Part shown: positions 1-10,265 of the stretch, in pieces | How positions within the stretch are numbered: position 1 is the first letter of the stretch | Layout: every line of letters starts with the position of its first letter | Assembly (NCBI GenBank): GCA_000149265.1 | Contig: CH002344.1 | Span: forward strand, 720,414-784,413 | DNA from: Ciona savignyi | Taxonomy: Eukaryota; Chordata; Ascidiacea; Phlebobranchia; Cionidae | Direction of reading: 5' to 3' | Length of the DNA: 64,000 nt | The notes under the pieces: generated by a model | The model's database searches: none | What the model was told of the DNA's origin: nothing | Seen by the model: only the letters and a program-made list of their open reading frames with translations | Position numbers and translations under genes: made by a program

Positions 1-1
1 A

Positions 2-1126
2 TCTCCATTTGAAATGATTGGCAATCCTTTATTTCGGGTGATTCTATGGATAATGGGAGTTCTCTCTCTAGGCGGAAATATTGCAGTGTTTACAATTTCA
101 ATGTTGAAGACCAGAGCAGCTATAACAAAACCTTTAAAGTTGGCATTTCTTTGCCTTATTGCCAACCTTTCGGTTTCAGATTCTCTCATGGGCATCTACA
201 TATTATCAGTTTCAACAAGTGGTAGGAAGTTTTCCGGGAGATATTGCTATCATGATGCTGAATGGAGAAGCAGCAGTGCTTGCTCTGTACTTGGTTCCAT
301 GGCTGTAATTTCGACCGAAGTCTCGGCATTCACAATGGCAACAATGACTATCTTTCGACTTCTGTCTGTGTTTTTTCCAATAAAAATGACTAACATTAAA
401 CGTGCAGTGTACGTTGTACCGATAACATTCGCATGGTGCGTCGGAATACTTATCGGAACTCTCCCGCTAGTCAACTACCGATCAGGGTATTTTGTCAACT
501 CTGTTTGGTATCCAAACTACTTCTATAAGAGACGAGAAATGAAGAAGACAGATATGGAGCAATTGGCGGCTCGTGTGGCTGAATTTTCGGGAAATGTTTC
601 CAGTATGGATTGGTTTGGTGTAAAAGCAACCATCTCCAATGCCTTTAAAGAACTTAAGATCAAAGGTGAATTTGGTTACTTTGGCGAGACCAGTGTCTGC
701 TTACCAAGACTATTTGTTAAAGTCGGCGATGGTGCTTGGGGGTATTCCACATTCATCATTGTACTTAACTTTTTCCTGTTTATATTCATGGCTGTGAGCT
801 ACATCACCATGTATCAAAGAAGTAGGAAAGTCGTTAAATGTGGAACGAAGAAGTTGAAAAGATTGCTCCGAACCATTTCTTTGATGATCCTGTCCAACTT
901 CTGCTGCTGGATGCCGATATGTATCATGTCCTTTATTAGCTTAGCTGGTATAAAGCTTGACAAAATCGTTTATGTTGTATGTGCCGGAGTTTTACTTCCG
1001 ATAAACAGTGTTCTGAATCCAATCATCTACTCTGATATCGCCATGAGTTACGTACGGAAAGTGTTCAAAAACCATGGATCGACAACCAGTTCTCAGAATG
1101 CTGGAAATCGTACTACGAACCTGTAA
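2..1126 (+). CDS. LGR-type GPCR, 7TM exon (5' partial)
   Basis: Seven-transmembrane part of a leucine-rich-repeat-containing GPCR (glycoprotein-hormone/relaxin receptor group). The frame is open to the window edge and reads SPFEMIGNPLF just before TM1, the hinge motif that joins LRR ectodomain and TM1 in this family, so the ATG at 14 is internal and the LRR exons lie off the left edge. Counting from that ATG, family signatures are NLSVSD (51-56) in TM2, DAEWRSSSAC (81-90) before TM3, NFCCWMPI (295-302) in TM6 and LPINSVLNPIIY (328-339) in TM7. Cys90 and Cys229 can form the usual TM3-ECL2 bridge. Oddities: the acidic residue of the D/ERY motif is Phe (FRL, 114-116), and ECL2 is enlarged to about 80 residues. 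The C-tail is short and Ser/Thr-rich. The family call is secure; the ligand is unknown. Confidence 0.88.
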   Translation, partial: SPFEMIGNPLFRVILWIMGVLSLGGNIAVFTISMLKTRAAITKPLKLAFLCLIANLSVSDSLMGIYILSVSTSGRKFSGRYCYHDAEWRSSSACSVLGSMAVISTEVSAFTMATMTIFRLLSVFFPIKMTNIKRAVYVVPITFAWCVGILIGTLPLVNYRSGYFVNSVWYPNYFYKRREMKKTDMEQLAARVAEFSGNVSSMDWFGVKATISNAFKELKIKGEFGYFGETSVCLPRLFVKVGDGAWGYSTFIIVLNFFLFIFMAVSYITMYQRSRKVVKCGTKKLKRLLRTISLMILSNFCCWMPICIMSFISLAGIKLDKIVYVVCAGVLLPINSVLNPIIYSDIAMSYVRKVFKNHGSTTSSQNAGNRTTNL

Positions 1127-3229
1127 CATAATCGCACTGCTCACCTGAACTAAATATATATAATATATTTTATTGCTGCCAATCGTATATTCAATCAATC
1201 AATTTCATTTTAACGTCATGCCCGAACATATTTCTGATAGAAAAAACATACGGATATTTATAAGTGTGTAAGTTAAATGTAGAAAAATAAATGTTAGTTT
1301 ATTGAAAAAAGTACATTGATTTAAATCACAATACCACGTTTTAGAACCTGCTACAGGTGCTGAAATAACGTGATAATCACAATGGTAAAAAACAAAACAC
1401 ATGATCTTGAGTTTATAAACTCATAGTGGAATTATTGCACTGAAACGATTGTGACATTCCTAAAAGTTGTATTCCGATTTTTTTTAAAAAAACACCAATG
1501 TGCTTATATATGCTTATAAGCATAACATATACGTAATTTTTAATCGGTAACCACCGTAAACTTTACGGGTATGCAAATTAAGTAGTAAAAATTTGACTTG
1601 TACAGTAAATGCTGTGACTTGTACAGTAAAAATTTCTAACAATGTATATTATCGGGTCTGTTGAGTGTTTCCCTGGCATGATTTACCATACATTTTTCTT
1701 ACCTGTTTACATGTGTTTTTATAATTTAAAGTCTTTTGTCCTTTCTAGTTAAGATAACAAACAATCAAAGTATTCTGGTCACACAATGACCGAAATGCAG
1801 AAAACGGCGGGGGTTCGTATATTCTCGGGTTTGGCGAAATTGCAATTTCCCTAAGAGTTTAGAGTAAAAAATCATACCAGTTCCGAAATATCGGCTGCCA
1901 AAACAGTAATCGACGCTGAAAATGCAAAACGGCCGTCGTGCTTATATTTTTGGTTCTGGAGAAAATTTCCCAGGCACAATTCAAACAGTATTCCCCAACA
2001 CATGTCCAAAGTATATGATCGAATAAGTCATAAAAATTAAACTCGATTGCCCCTTTCTTCTTTTTAATTTGAAGCGCAAATGAGACTGTTCACATAAGAA
2101 CTGAATTTATTATAATTTCTGGAAAAAAGGTTTTAGATGTTTGTTGGGCGTAGAAAATTTTTTAGTTTTTGTTTATAATCAGTATCAATTTATTTTGGAT
2201 TTAAGTTTTAAGTTCTTTCATACGCGCAATAAAAGTGTATTTATTATTGATAATGCTTGTTCTAATTTGCCGGATTTTCTGGAGTAAACTAGGGTATTAT
2301 AATTTTAGTTATGTTTTTTTTTAATAGTGTTATACATCTTTATTAAAAATTTAAAACTAACTTTTTATTAATTCCGACGATATCTATGCGATAATGGTTA
2401 AAATACTAAAAATGGGCCTATTTTTATATTTTCCTGAAAAGCGGGATTTCACATTACGTTTATTTTGTGAAATTAAATATCAAGGCAATCTATCAGTATG
2501 CCAGTAATGATATTTTAAAAGTTTTTACCTGATTGTATAACGAGTTCTACCCAATGTCCTGACAACCGGACTTGTCTGTCATTTATAGCTAGCGTGGAAC
2601 AAAAAAAGGAGTCAAATTTTATTTGTAATCGCATTAAATCCAAAATCTATCTGTATCTAAAAGAGATGTTTTGTTATAGGAGGTTCCATATACTTACAAC
2701 CGTCTGTTTAATTTAACTTTAAACACATCTTGCAAATTCTGGTGTGAGAATTCTCCACTATCATTATTACCGTTGGCACCGAAGCTCTTTTTCGTGAGAT
2801 GGCAAATCTCACGCCCGTTCGTGTTTCCTTACCAAACCGTTGTGCGAGTCATGAATAAACTCGACATTAACCCGTATTCTTTATCGTGAGTCGAAATGGT
2901 AAGAAACCGACACACGCTTATTTAAATAAGCTTAACGTGTTTATAGCAGCGAAATCAAATGTACGACGCGAACAAAAGCACAAAGGGCGATTTTTACATG
3001 CCATAACTGCAAATAATTGAGCATGACCGATTACCATAGCAGTGCTGTATATGCATTTGGGCACAGAGTACCATGGGTGTTTCATTGCTTATGTGTGGGG
3101 AACTGGTGTGTAAGTATGGGTTCACAGGTGTGTATAACTTAAAAGAAATAGATATAGTGCTACGCACGAATATTAGCTAAATGGCTAACAATTTGAGTTT
3201 TAGCACCAAACATGATCTTGTATCTTCTT
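1127..3229. other. Convergent intergenic spacer
   Basis: AT-rich sequence between the 3' ends of the receptor gene (+) and the dehydrogenase gene (-). I see no convincing exon. A short direct repeat (TGACTTGTACAGTAAA) occurs near 1595-1630 and a small hairpin built on GTGAGAT/ATCTCAC lies near 2793-2812. Confidence 0.6.
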
Positions 3230-6200
3230 TTAGTTATTTTTTCGCACGAAATCTTCAGTCGTACTTTGCGCGTCATTTGCGGTATCTTTGTTTTTGTTTT
3301 CTTGATTGGTGGCGTTTTTCGACTGCTGGTGGGGTAGTACTTTTGTCCAGAATCCAAGCTTTAGCTCTTCGGGGAAAATAGAGTAAACCCAGGATTGCAT
3401 CATGTGTATCCAGTGGCCGCTGGTGCAACGTTCGTGGCCAAGTTGTTTCAAACATGCCTTCGCAAATCGTTCCGAATCTATCACCTGAGATATAAACGGA
3501 GTTTCACTGATCGGACATTAACCTGAAGCTCTAACGCCAAGTATATATTACAAACTGATTGTTTTATTATTAGTAAACTGATTGTTTGTTATAAGTAAAT
3601 TCATCATATTGGACCACCAATAAAATTTTGGAACAGAAATGGCTTTAGAGCAGTTGTGTGAAACGTAAGTAGGGCTTAGTGAGATTAACATGTTAGCGCC
3701 GGTTGGATGATTTGTTGCGAAAAGGTTTCATAACACGTGAAGGAAACTTGGAATAATGTCTTCTCCGGACGACAGTTATTAATAGAACCGATCGGATTAA
3801 TGGGTTCTATACTAACTTGTAGGAACGTGTGAATCATGCACCACACAATGCAATAGCTCCGGTAACCCGCCGGTGGGTGCGAGGTGATCTGACGATTTCC
3901 CACATGAATATCCTATCCTACTTTATCCTATAATTAATGTTTATTCACAAAAACTTATGCTGCGTTTTATGTAGCTTACTCGATGCGACGTATATCCAAT
4001 GGACGCTCTAATACCAATGGTTGCGCATATACAGTATATACACGATACAAGCTGTGATTTTTTATTATCCGGTCATTGATAATCGTATGACGCCTATTTA
4101 GTCCATGGAACCATGTGCGTAGGAAGAAATGCCATGTAAATTCCAATGCAAATAAATAAATGTGGTACCGGAATAAATCTGTCATCAACAACTAATTTCG
4201 TGGATAATATTTAACTTCAAACTCGAAGTTTGGATATCGCACTAAAATATTGAGGTTTTTAACGTGTTTGCTTTAAGGATTTGGAAATTGATTTCAAATA
4301 GGATGTTTTCTGTGTTGGCATGAAAAAACTTTCTCGCTGAATATTGAATATATTAGTATTCTGGTAAATGGTCACTAGTATATAGGGTATTAAGGTATAA
4401 ATGCTGGTGTTATGATAGGATATATGATATAGGATATTCATGTTTATTCCTGTAAGTGGGAAAACAAAGGGGATTAACACACGGGCAATCGTCAGATCAC
4501 CTCACGCCCATCGTCGGGTTACCGGAGCTATTGCACTGTGTTAAGTATAATTCACACGTTCCACAATTTAGTAGAACCCAATAACCCGCTGGATTCGGGC
4601 AAATATCCGTTAAGTGCCTTGCCCAAGGACACAACCGACTAGCTAGCGACCAGTTTCGAATCTGCAACCCTTTCGCTGAAACGCGGCGCACTTAACCACC
4701 AGACTAATCTGTAGAAATTTCCGGCTCTATTCTCATGGTTATAAACCAACCTTCCAAGCACTGTCATAGCTCCAGAAATTCGATTGCAAGCCACAGCTGT
4801 ATTGTGAAACCTATATGATAAAATCTTACCCCTTATTCACAATTAAACATTAAATAATCCATCCACATATTTACACGTTTGATAACCCTCAATTATTGCG
4901 GTTACTTTTACTTGTATGCAAAAAGAAATGGTTAATTTATACGAACCAGTCAGTTGTGTTAAATGCTTTTGAATCGTATAACTTCCAGATAACGTGTAAC
5001 TTACAAATATGCTCTCGGAGTCGTCTTTATTTGTTGGCACCGAAACAGTCTTTTTGACAGCTAGTGGTTGCACCGTCATGATGTCGATTTTATCTTCATA
5101 TTCACAAGACGCTGCAACTAGAATAAAAGTGTAATTTTTTATAAACTTTTAATTTTTCACTTTTATTTTATTTATTTTTTTATGTGGGTGTAGCGGCCAC
5201 GTATAAATATACAGACATTTGACAGTTTATTGGTTTTTAGACGTGTTTTAATGACTGCCGTTTTGCCATTTTTTCCCGTTTTCCAAATTTTTATCAAAGG
5301 TCCTGTTCATGTTTTCATCGTGGAAACAAAAAATAAACTAAACTAGAATAACAACAGCGCGTAATTACGCTGCCAAAGTGACCAAAATTAAGGAATAACT
5401 CAGATGGGTGGGTTCGGGGACAGATTTGGATAAAAAAAATAACAAAGAGTCGAGTAGACGTTTCTCTGATTTTTTTAGTTTAGTTTTTTTATTTTTTGCC
5501 CCATTATTTAAAAAGGCAAACGGTTTAAATTACGACACAGGAGCAGGAAAGGACGGCAAAACTAACAGTCATTAAAACACGTCATTTAAAAAAAGGATAT
5601 ACTTTAATAAATATAGCTGACGCGGCCGCCAAACCTGAGCGAAAGACTAATAATAAGCAAACCAAAGTTAATTAAGACCAAAACAATTAATATATTATAA
5701 GATAAAGATACAGGCATTTATAAAAAAAAATGGGCCCAACGACTGACACAATTTTCTCGATAACCAGACTCTGTCTCCGAAAAAAAAAACTGGTCTAAGC
5801 CAACCAGTTACTTTAATATACAACAACCTTCTAAAACTAACCACCAACTTTAATATACTACACATCAGACAAAGATATCCATTGTATCGTCCTACCGGTT
5901 AGTCTGGCGGTTTATTGTGGCGCCTTTCAACCGAAAGGTTGCAGGTTCGAAACTAGTCGGTTGTGCCTCTTGGCAAAGCACTTAACGGACATTGTCTGAG
6001 CCCAGCGGTGTAATGGGTTCTACCAAATTGAAGGAAAAGGTCTATCATACACAAAACACTACAATAGGTCCTGTAACCCGACTTTGGGCTTGAAGCCTTG
6101 GTTTTCCCATTTACGGGGATACACATGAATATCCTATCGCATCCTATCATATCCTTTGTAAAAGATTAAAAAAAAAAAAAAAAAAAATAAGAACCTGAAA

Positions 6201-8228
6201 ACTGGCGAAGAAACGATTTGGCCCCAGATGAGATGGCCATTCCTGGGATTGGCTGGTTGGCGTTTTCTCCCCCTATGATCACAATGGCGCTTCTGTGGTA
6301 ACGGTGTTGAAGACGAGGAATCAGCTGCTGGCTTAGTAGGACGGGGGAGAACATGTTGACAATCATACATCTGTAATGCATTGTAATACTAATAGGGGTA
6401 TGGTTGTGCTGTTCTTTGTTATTGTGGATAGGAATGGATATTTATGTTTATCCCCGTGAATGGGAAAACCAGGGTGTTAACACACGGGTAATCGTCAGAT
6501 CACCTTGCGACTACCGTCGGGTAACCGGGGCTATTTTAGTGTGTTGTTTATGATTTACACGTTCGTTTAATTGGGTAGAACCCATTAATCCGCTGGGTTC
6601 AGGCAATGTCCGTAAAGTGCCTTGTCCAAGGTCACAACCGGCTAGCTAGCGACCTGTTTCGCAGGGTTGGAGTGCCGTTTTTAAATCAGGTCCTACAACC
6701 AACCAATGCTAGCCATAACTCCTCACCCTTGAAAGTGTAAGCAAAGTTAACTGCAATCATTAACATTTTATGAACCGTTTATTTACTAATATTTTTATGT
6801 TGGTGACGCTTAAACACATTATGTTTTGCTTATACCACATGTAACTTATCTGCTCCGACGTATCAAACACAAGTGTACTTGTGGGATATGTTTAAAAGTA
6901 ACAGGCACTGCATTCACAGAGTGTGATTTGATTGTTCATTACTGCTATTGTGAAGAGGGAAGCGTGTCTTCAGACAGTGTGCCACGAGGGCCGATTTTTT
7001 TAACAACCTAACTTTCGAAACCATAGGCTCGTCACTAAGACCGTTTTTTAGTAGAAATTAAGTAAAAAGTATACGAATCGGTCTCGCTAACCATTTAGCC
7101 ACACATTTTTCCAAAACCAAATTTTCAAACACTTATCCTTAAAACCTATATCTGCGCGGTTGTGTGGCCAAGCGATTAGCGCACCAAATGAGGTATCAAC
7201 TTACTGCCTGTTCCTCTCGAACGGCTGTTGGTGAAACTTCCGGGACAGTGCTACCAGCCCTACAGCGTGAACCAGAACAGAAATATCCAAATCTTCAACT
7301 TGGCGAAGAATTTCCGAATAAAATTCTGAATCTCCGGCGTTTCGGAAGTCGGCAATAACCGTCCGAACCTGGTTGGAAATAAATTGATATTTACGACGAT
7401 TGTGGTAGATTTTGCGAAAGGGTTGTAAAATGCGAAAGGTTGCATTATATTGACACTTATATGGCATAGCCATTTATACAATTGAAATACCTAAAATTGG
7501 TTAGGGTTATTGAGAATATATAAAGGATGGCGAAATTAACGGCGATTTTTAATAGTTAATTATCTCCAGCATATAACAACTCATATGGCTAAAGACTTGT
7601 TTCATTTTACACTGCTTTCAGGTATACAATCTGAATATAAATAAATGTATCATCCACAAACTGTAATAACCGATGTAACTTCACTGTATGTGGAAGGTGA
7701 TTTATGGCAAGTAACATGTCAAGCAAGCAATGCAGTTTGCGATAACAGCGTTAAAAGTGTTGATTTAAAATAGCGCTAATAAATACATCTGCCGTAATCT
7801 CCCGAGGCGATAAATACAGTTCAACTGTTAATCTATAGAAGCGAAAAAATCAGCTGCAGGCCATACGGCATGTGTACAGGATCGAGCTGACGAAAGATTA
7901 AACGCGAAGTCGCAATCCTGACTTGCGGTTTGTTTGTTCTTACTTTGGCGCCATGGCGTAGGATTAGTAAATCTCTCGTCTTATTGAGCATTTCAATGTC
8001 TCTTCCAACAAGAACGATGTTGAATCCACTCTTTGCCAGCTGTACAGCAAATCCGTGACCAGTTGCAGTGGTGGGTCCGGTCACCATTGCCCATGTTCCG
8101 CTCCCGTAACGCTTTGCCAAGTCAAAGCCTTCGCGCAGGAAAAACTTCCGAAGCGAAACGAGCATTTTAAGAAGATACACTGAAATACAGATACTTCCCA
8201 CAAAGGCGCTTACGGAGTACACAATCAT
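3230..8228 (-). CDS. Short-chain dehydrogenase, HSDL1/HSD17B12 family, catalytic residues lost
   Basis: Five exons on the minus strand: 8228-7944, 7368-7205, 6370-6195, 5117-5005 and 3484-3230. All junctions are GT-AG with matching phases (0, 2, 1, 0), giving 330 residues, close to the length of HSDL1 and HSD17B12. An N-terminal membrane segment (about 5-25) precedes the Rossmann fold. Family signatures: GSGTWAMVTG (42-51), VIADF (99-103), FYSEIL (111-116), LVHAVG (127-132), MIVNM (152-156), and a C-terminal block with SGHWIHMMQSWV. Active relatives are ER 3-ketoacyl-CoA/17-beta-steroid reductases. Here the third Gly-rich position is Ala55, NNVG is HAVG, the catalytic Ser position falls on Gly183/184, and YSASK is SSGAK (197-201), so Tyr is Ser while Lys201 stays. 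This is probably an inactive pseudoenzyme; vertebrate HSDL1 is a precedent. The C-terminus RKNN is weakly like an ER-retention dilysine. Confidence 0.85.
3795..3935 (+). mobile_element. tRNA-derived SINE, 3' fragment
   Basis: Matches the 3' half of the SINE family in this window, from the 'attaatgggttcta' block through 'caatagctccggtaaccc' to the tail 'catgaatatcctatccta'. The tRNA-like head is missing. It lies in the last intron of the dehydrogenase gene. Confidence 0.75.
4414..4712 (-). mobile_element. tRNA-derived SINE
   Basis: Near full-length copy in reverse orientation: the tail 'ataggatattcatgttta' comes first, and the reverse complement of the tRNA-like head ends near 4712. It lies in the last intron of the dehydrogenase gene, about 290 bases below exon 4. 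Confidence 0.85.
5175..5345 (-). repeat. Interspersed SINE-like repeat, subfamily 1
   Basis: Reverse copy of a family recognised by 'gtttccacgatgaaaac', a block of the type 'acggcaaaacgacagtcg', and an end near 'gacgtggccgctaaaccc'. Other copies are at 15375, 43138 and 60222. No open frame and no clear terminal inverted repeat, so I leave the class open. Confidence 0.65.
5465..5650 (+). repeat. Interspersed SINE-like repeat, subfamily 2
   Basis: Relative of the preceding repeat, sharing the 'cagtcattaaaacacgtc' and 'gacgcggccgccaaacct' blocks but with a different left part ('ttttttgccccattattt'). It is matched by the copy at 42915-43095, which also sits beside a subfamily 1 copy. Confidence 0.65.
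5891..6155 (+). mobile_element. tRNA-derived SINE
   Basis: Forward copy. The head has an A-box-like 'ttagtctggcggtttat' and a B-box-like 'ggttgcaggttcgaaac', with the tail 'atcctatcgcatcctatc'. A 20-base A run follows (6168-6187). The tail lies only about 38 bases from the splice donor of dehydrogenase exon 3. Confidence 0.85.
6426..6665 (-). mobile_element. tRNA-derived SINE, head-truncated
   Basis: Reverse copy lacking most of the tRNA-like head; it ends near 'gcgacctgtttcgcagg'. With the forward copy at 5891 it brackets dehydrogenase exon 3 as an inverted pair. Confidence 0.8.
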
Positions 8229-10265
8229 TTTTATATGCTACTAAATATTCCTGAAAAAACTTTTGACATTACTTTGTTCGCTTACAATGTTTGCTATTTT
8301 TGTGATTATTTTCTCTTTACATAATGTTCTTTTATGTAACTAAGGCGCGAAAAATAAACTGAACTCACTTTCTAGTTTTCTTTGTCAGGCTCTTTATATA
8401 TCGGATAGTCTACTGACTTTTTATGTTTTAGTTCTTTGATTGCGATAAAGATACTCAAGTAAAAAAATCACTTTTAAATTTAAGTGTTTGCTGTAAATTG
8501 CGCAACTGCTAATGTATTGTATCATTTACGAAGCTATGACCTATAGCCAACAACCTGTTCACGTACATTAGACTTTGCAATTAATATTGAACTCGTCGAC
8601 AAATTAAACACAGATTTCTAGACTTATTACAGCCGCGATAACGACAGATAATCCACCTATCTTTCCTTTGAGCATAAATCTGTTCGCTCCAGTTTAATGA
8701 TTGATAATAAGCTATGTTGTTTGTCTGCTATTGTAGAAGGAATTGCGTGGGCATTACGCTCTATTGAGTATAAATCGTGTTATACTTCAAACATGTGTAC
8801 ATCCTATATATAACATACACATGGTATGTAATATCAATTCGTTTATATAGGCATATTTAAAAAAGGAGGTGCACTGCATATCTGTCGACATGAGACGCGG
8901 TAAAAACCTTAATTAAAAAACTATATTGCAATTTGCATGAGTTTATAACTAATCAACATTGCGAAACTTAGGTTCGAATTTTAAACATCTGATGTGAATT
9001 GTTACCAACGATTTTGTGTTGGCTACATTCCTGTATGATTTCGTCACAACAAAATATAAATAAACCTGTACTGGTTTTCTTTTTAAACTACTTAACCTCG
9101 ACTGAAATCATTTTTCGCGCAACGTAGAATTTCATCCTAGATTGAATAAACCCAATATTTGCTTAACGCCTTAAATGTCGACAAGAATAAAATACTAGTT
9201 GGAGAGGGCGTGTGCTCTGGTGGTGAAAAACATTTTGTTAAACTCTTTATACAAAGTTATCATCCGCTTGTATAAAAAACGCGTAGCCTACGCTTAAGAA
9301 ATTTAGGCTACACTATTATCGTTGGATAATATTATCGTTAGATAACTCAAACCTAAAGTCCAGTTACCGCACCCTTTATTGCATTGTATGTTTCAGTATA
9401 TAGTTATTGTATTGGTTCAATGCAGTTTATACGGTTGAAGCAATATTCGTAAATCGCTTTGAAGTACGATTTGTTTCTTTTTGTCCCGGCTTTCCCAAAT
9501 GGTGAGCTCAAACATATCACCTAGCGGTTAACTGTCCACCTTCACGTTAAATAAAAACAATATTTTTTTACATACCCGAGACTGTTAATATGTAAATAAT
9601 ATATATTGTCGTTTTAAAATCAAAAAGTGCTAAATGGAACTAGAAATAAAATGTTATGACGTAACCCAACTTTCGTTATGACACTACTAATTGCAAAACA
9701 TTATCGATTTGAGAGATATATAATAAAAATTGTAAAATGATAAAACAAGTTAGTAATATGCATTTACCTTAAAAAAAGTGTAATTTTATTTAAATTTAAA
9801 GGTTTTAAAAATAAATTAAGTTTTTGAATATATTTATTAAGTTTGTTTGTTACAATAAAACAAAATAGTTTTCTCTCAAACATGCAGTTATTAAAAATAA
9901 AAAAATGCATTTTTTTCATTTTTTCTCGTCAGCTGGTTTTTGTTTTGAGACAAAGCGAATAATTGTTGATTGTGTTTTCTGTCTACCAGTCAGATATCTG
10001 ATTAGAAGATAAGAGGTACAGTACTGGTGGTTAAAAAATTGTTGTTAGTAGGGACTAGTTTTGACGTTAGTTAAACTAGTTTTTATTTTATGTTGCAGAT
10101 ATTTACTATTGCCTAGATATAAAGCGAAGCGTCCTCAAAGGCCAGTTCTGTTGTAGTGGTCGCTATTTTAAAACTGCTGCCAGAAGAATCAAGTTGATAT
10201 TCAGGCAACCAAGTTGACTTTACCAGCTGGACTAACAAAGTTAAAACACTTGGTTTAAAGTTAAA
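8229..10265. other. Divergent intergenic spacer
   Basis: Two kilobases of AT-rich DNA between the start codons of the dehydrogenase (-) and makorin (+) genes. It presumably holds both promoters, but I can point to no specific element. No conserved exon or recognised repeat was seen. Confidence 0.5.

Noticed and set aside
7164..7358. Plus-strand frame of 64 codons
   Set aside because: It is the antisense shadow of dehydrogenase exon 2.
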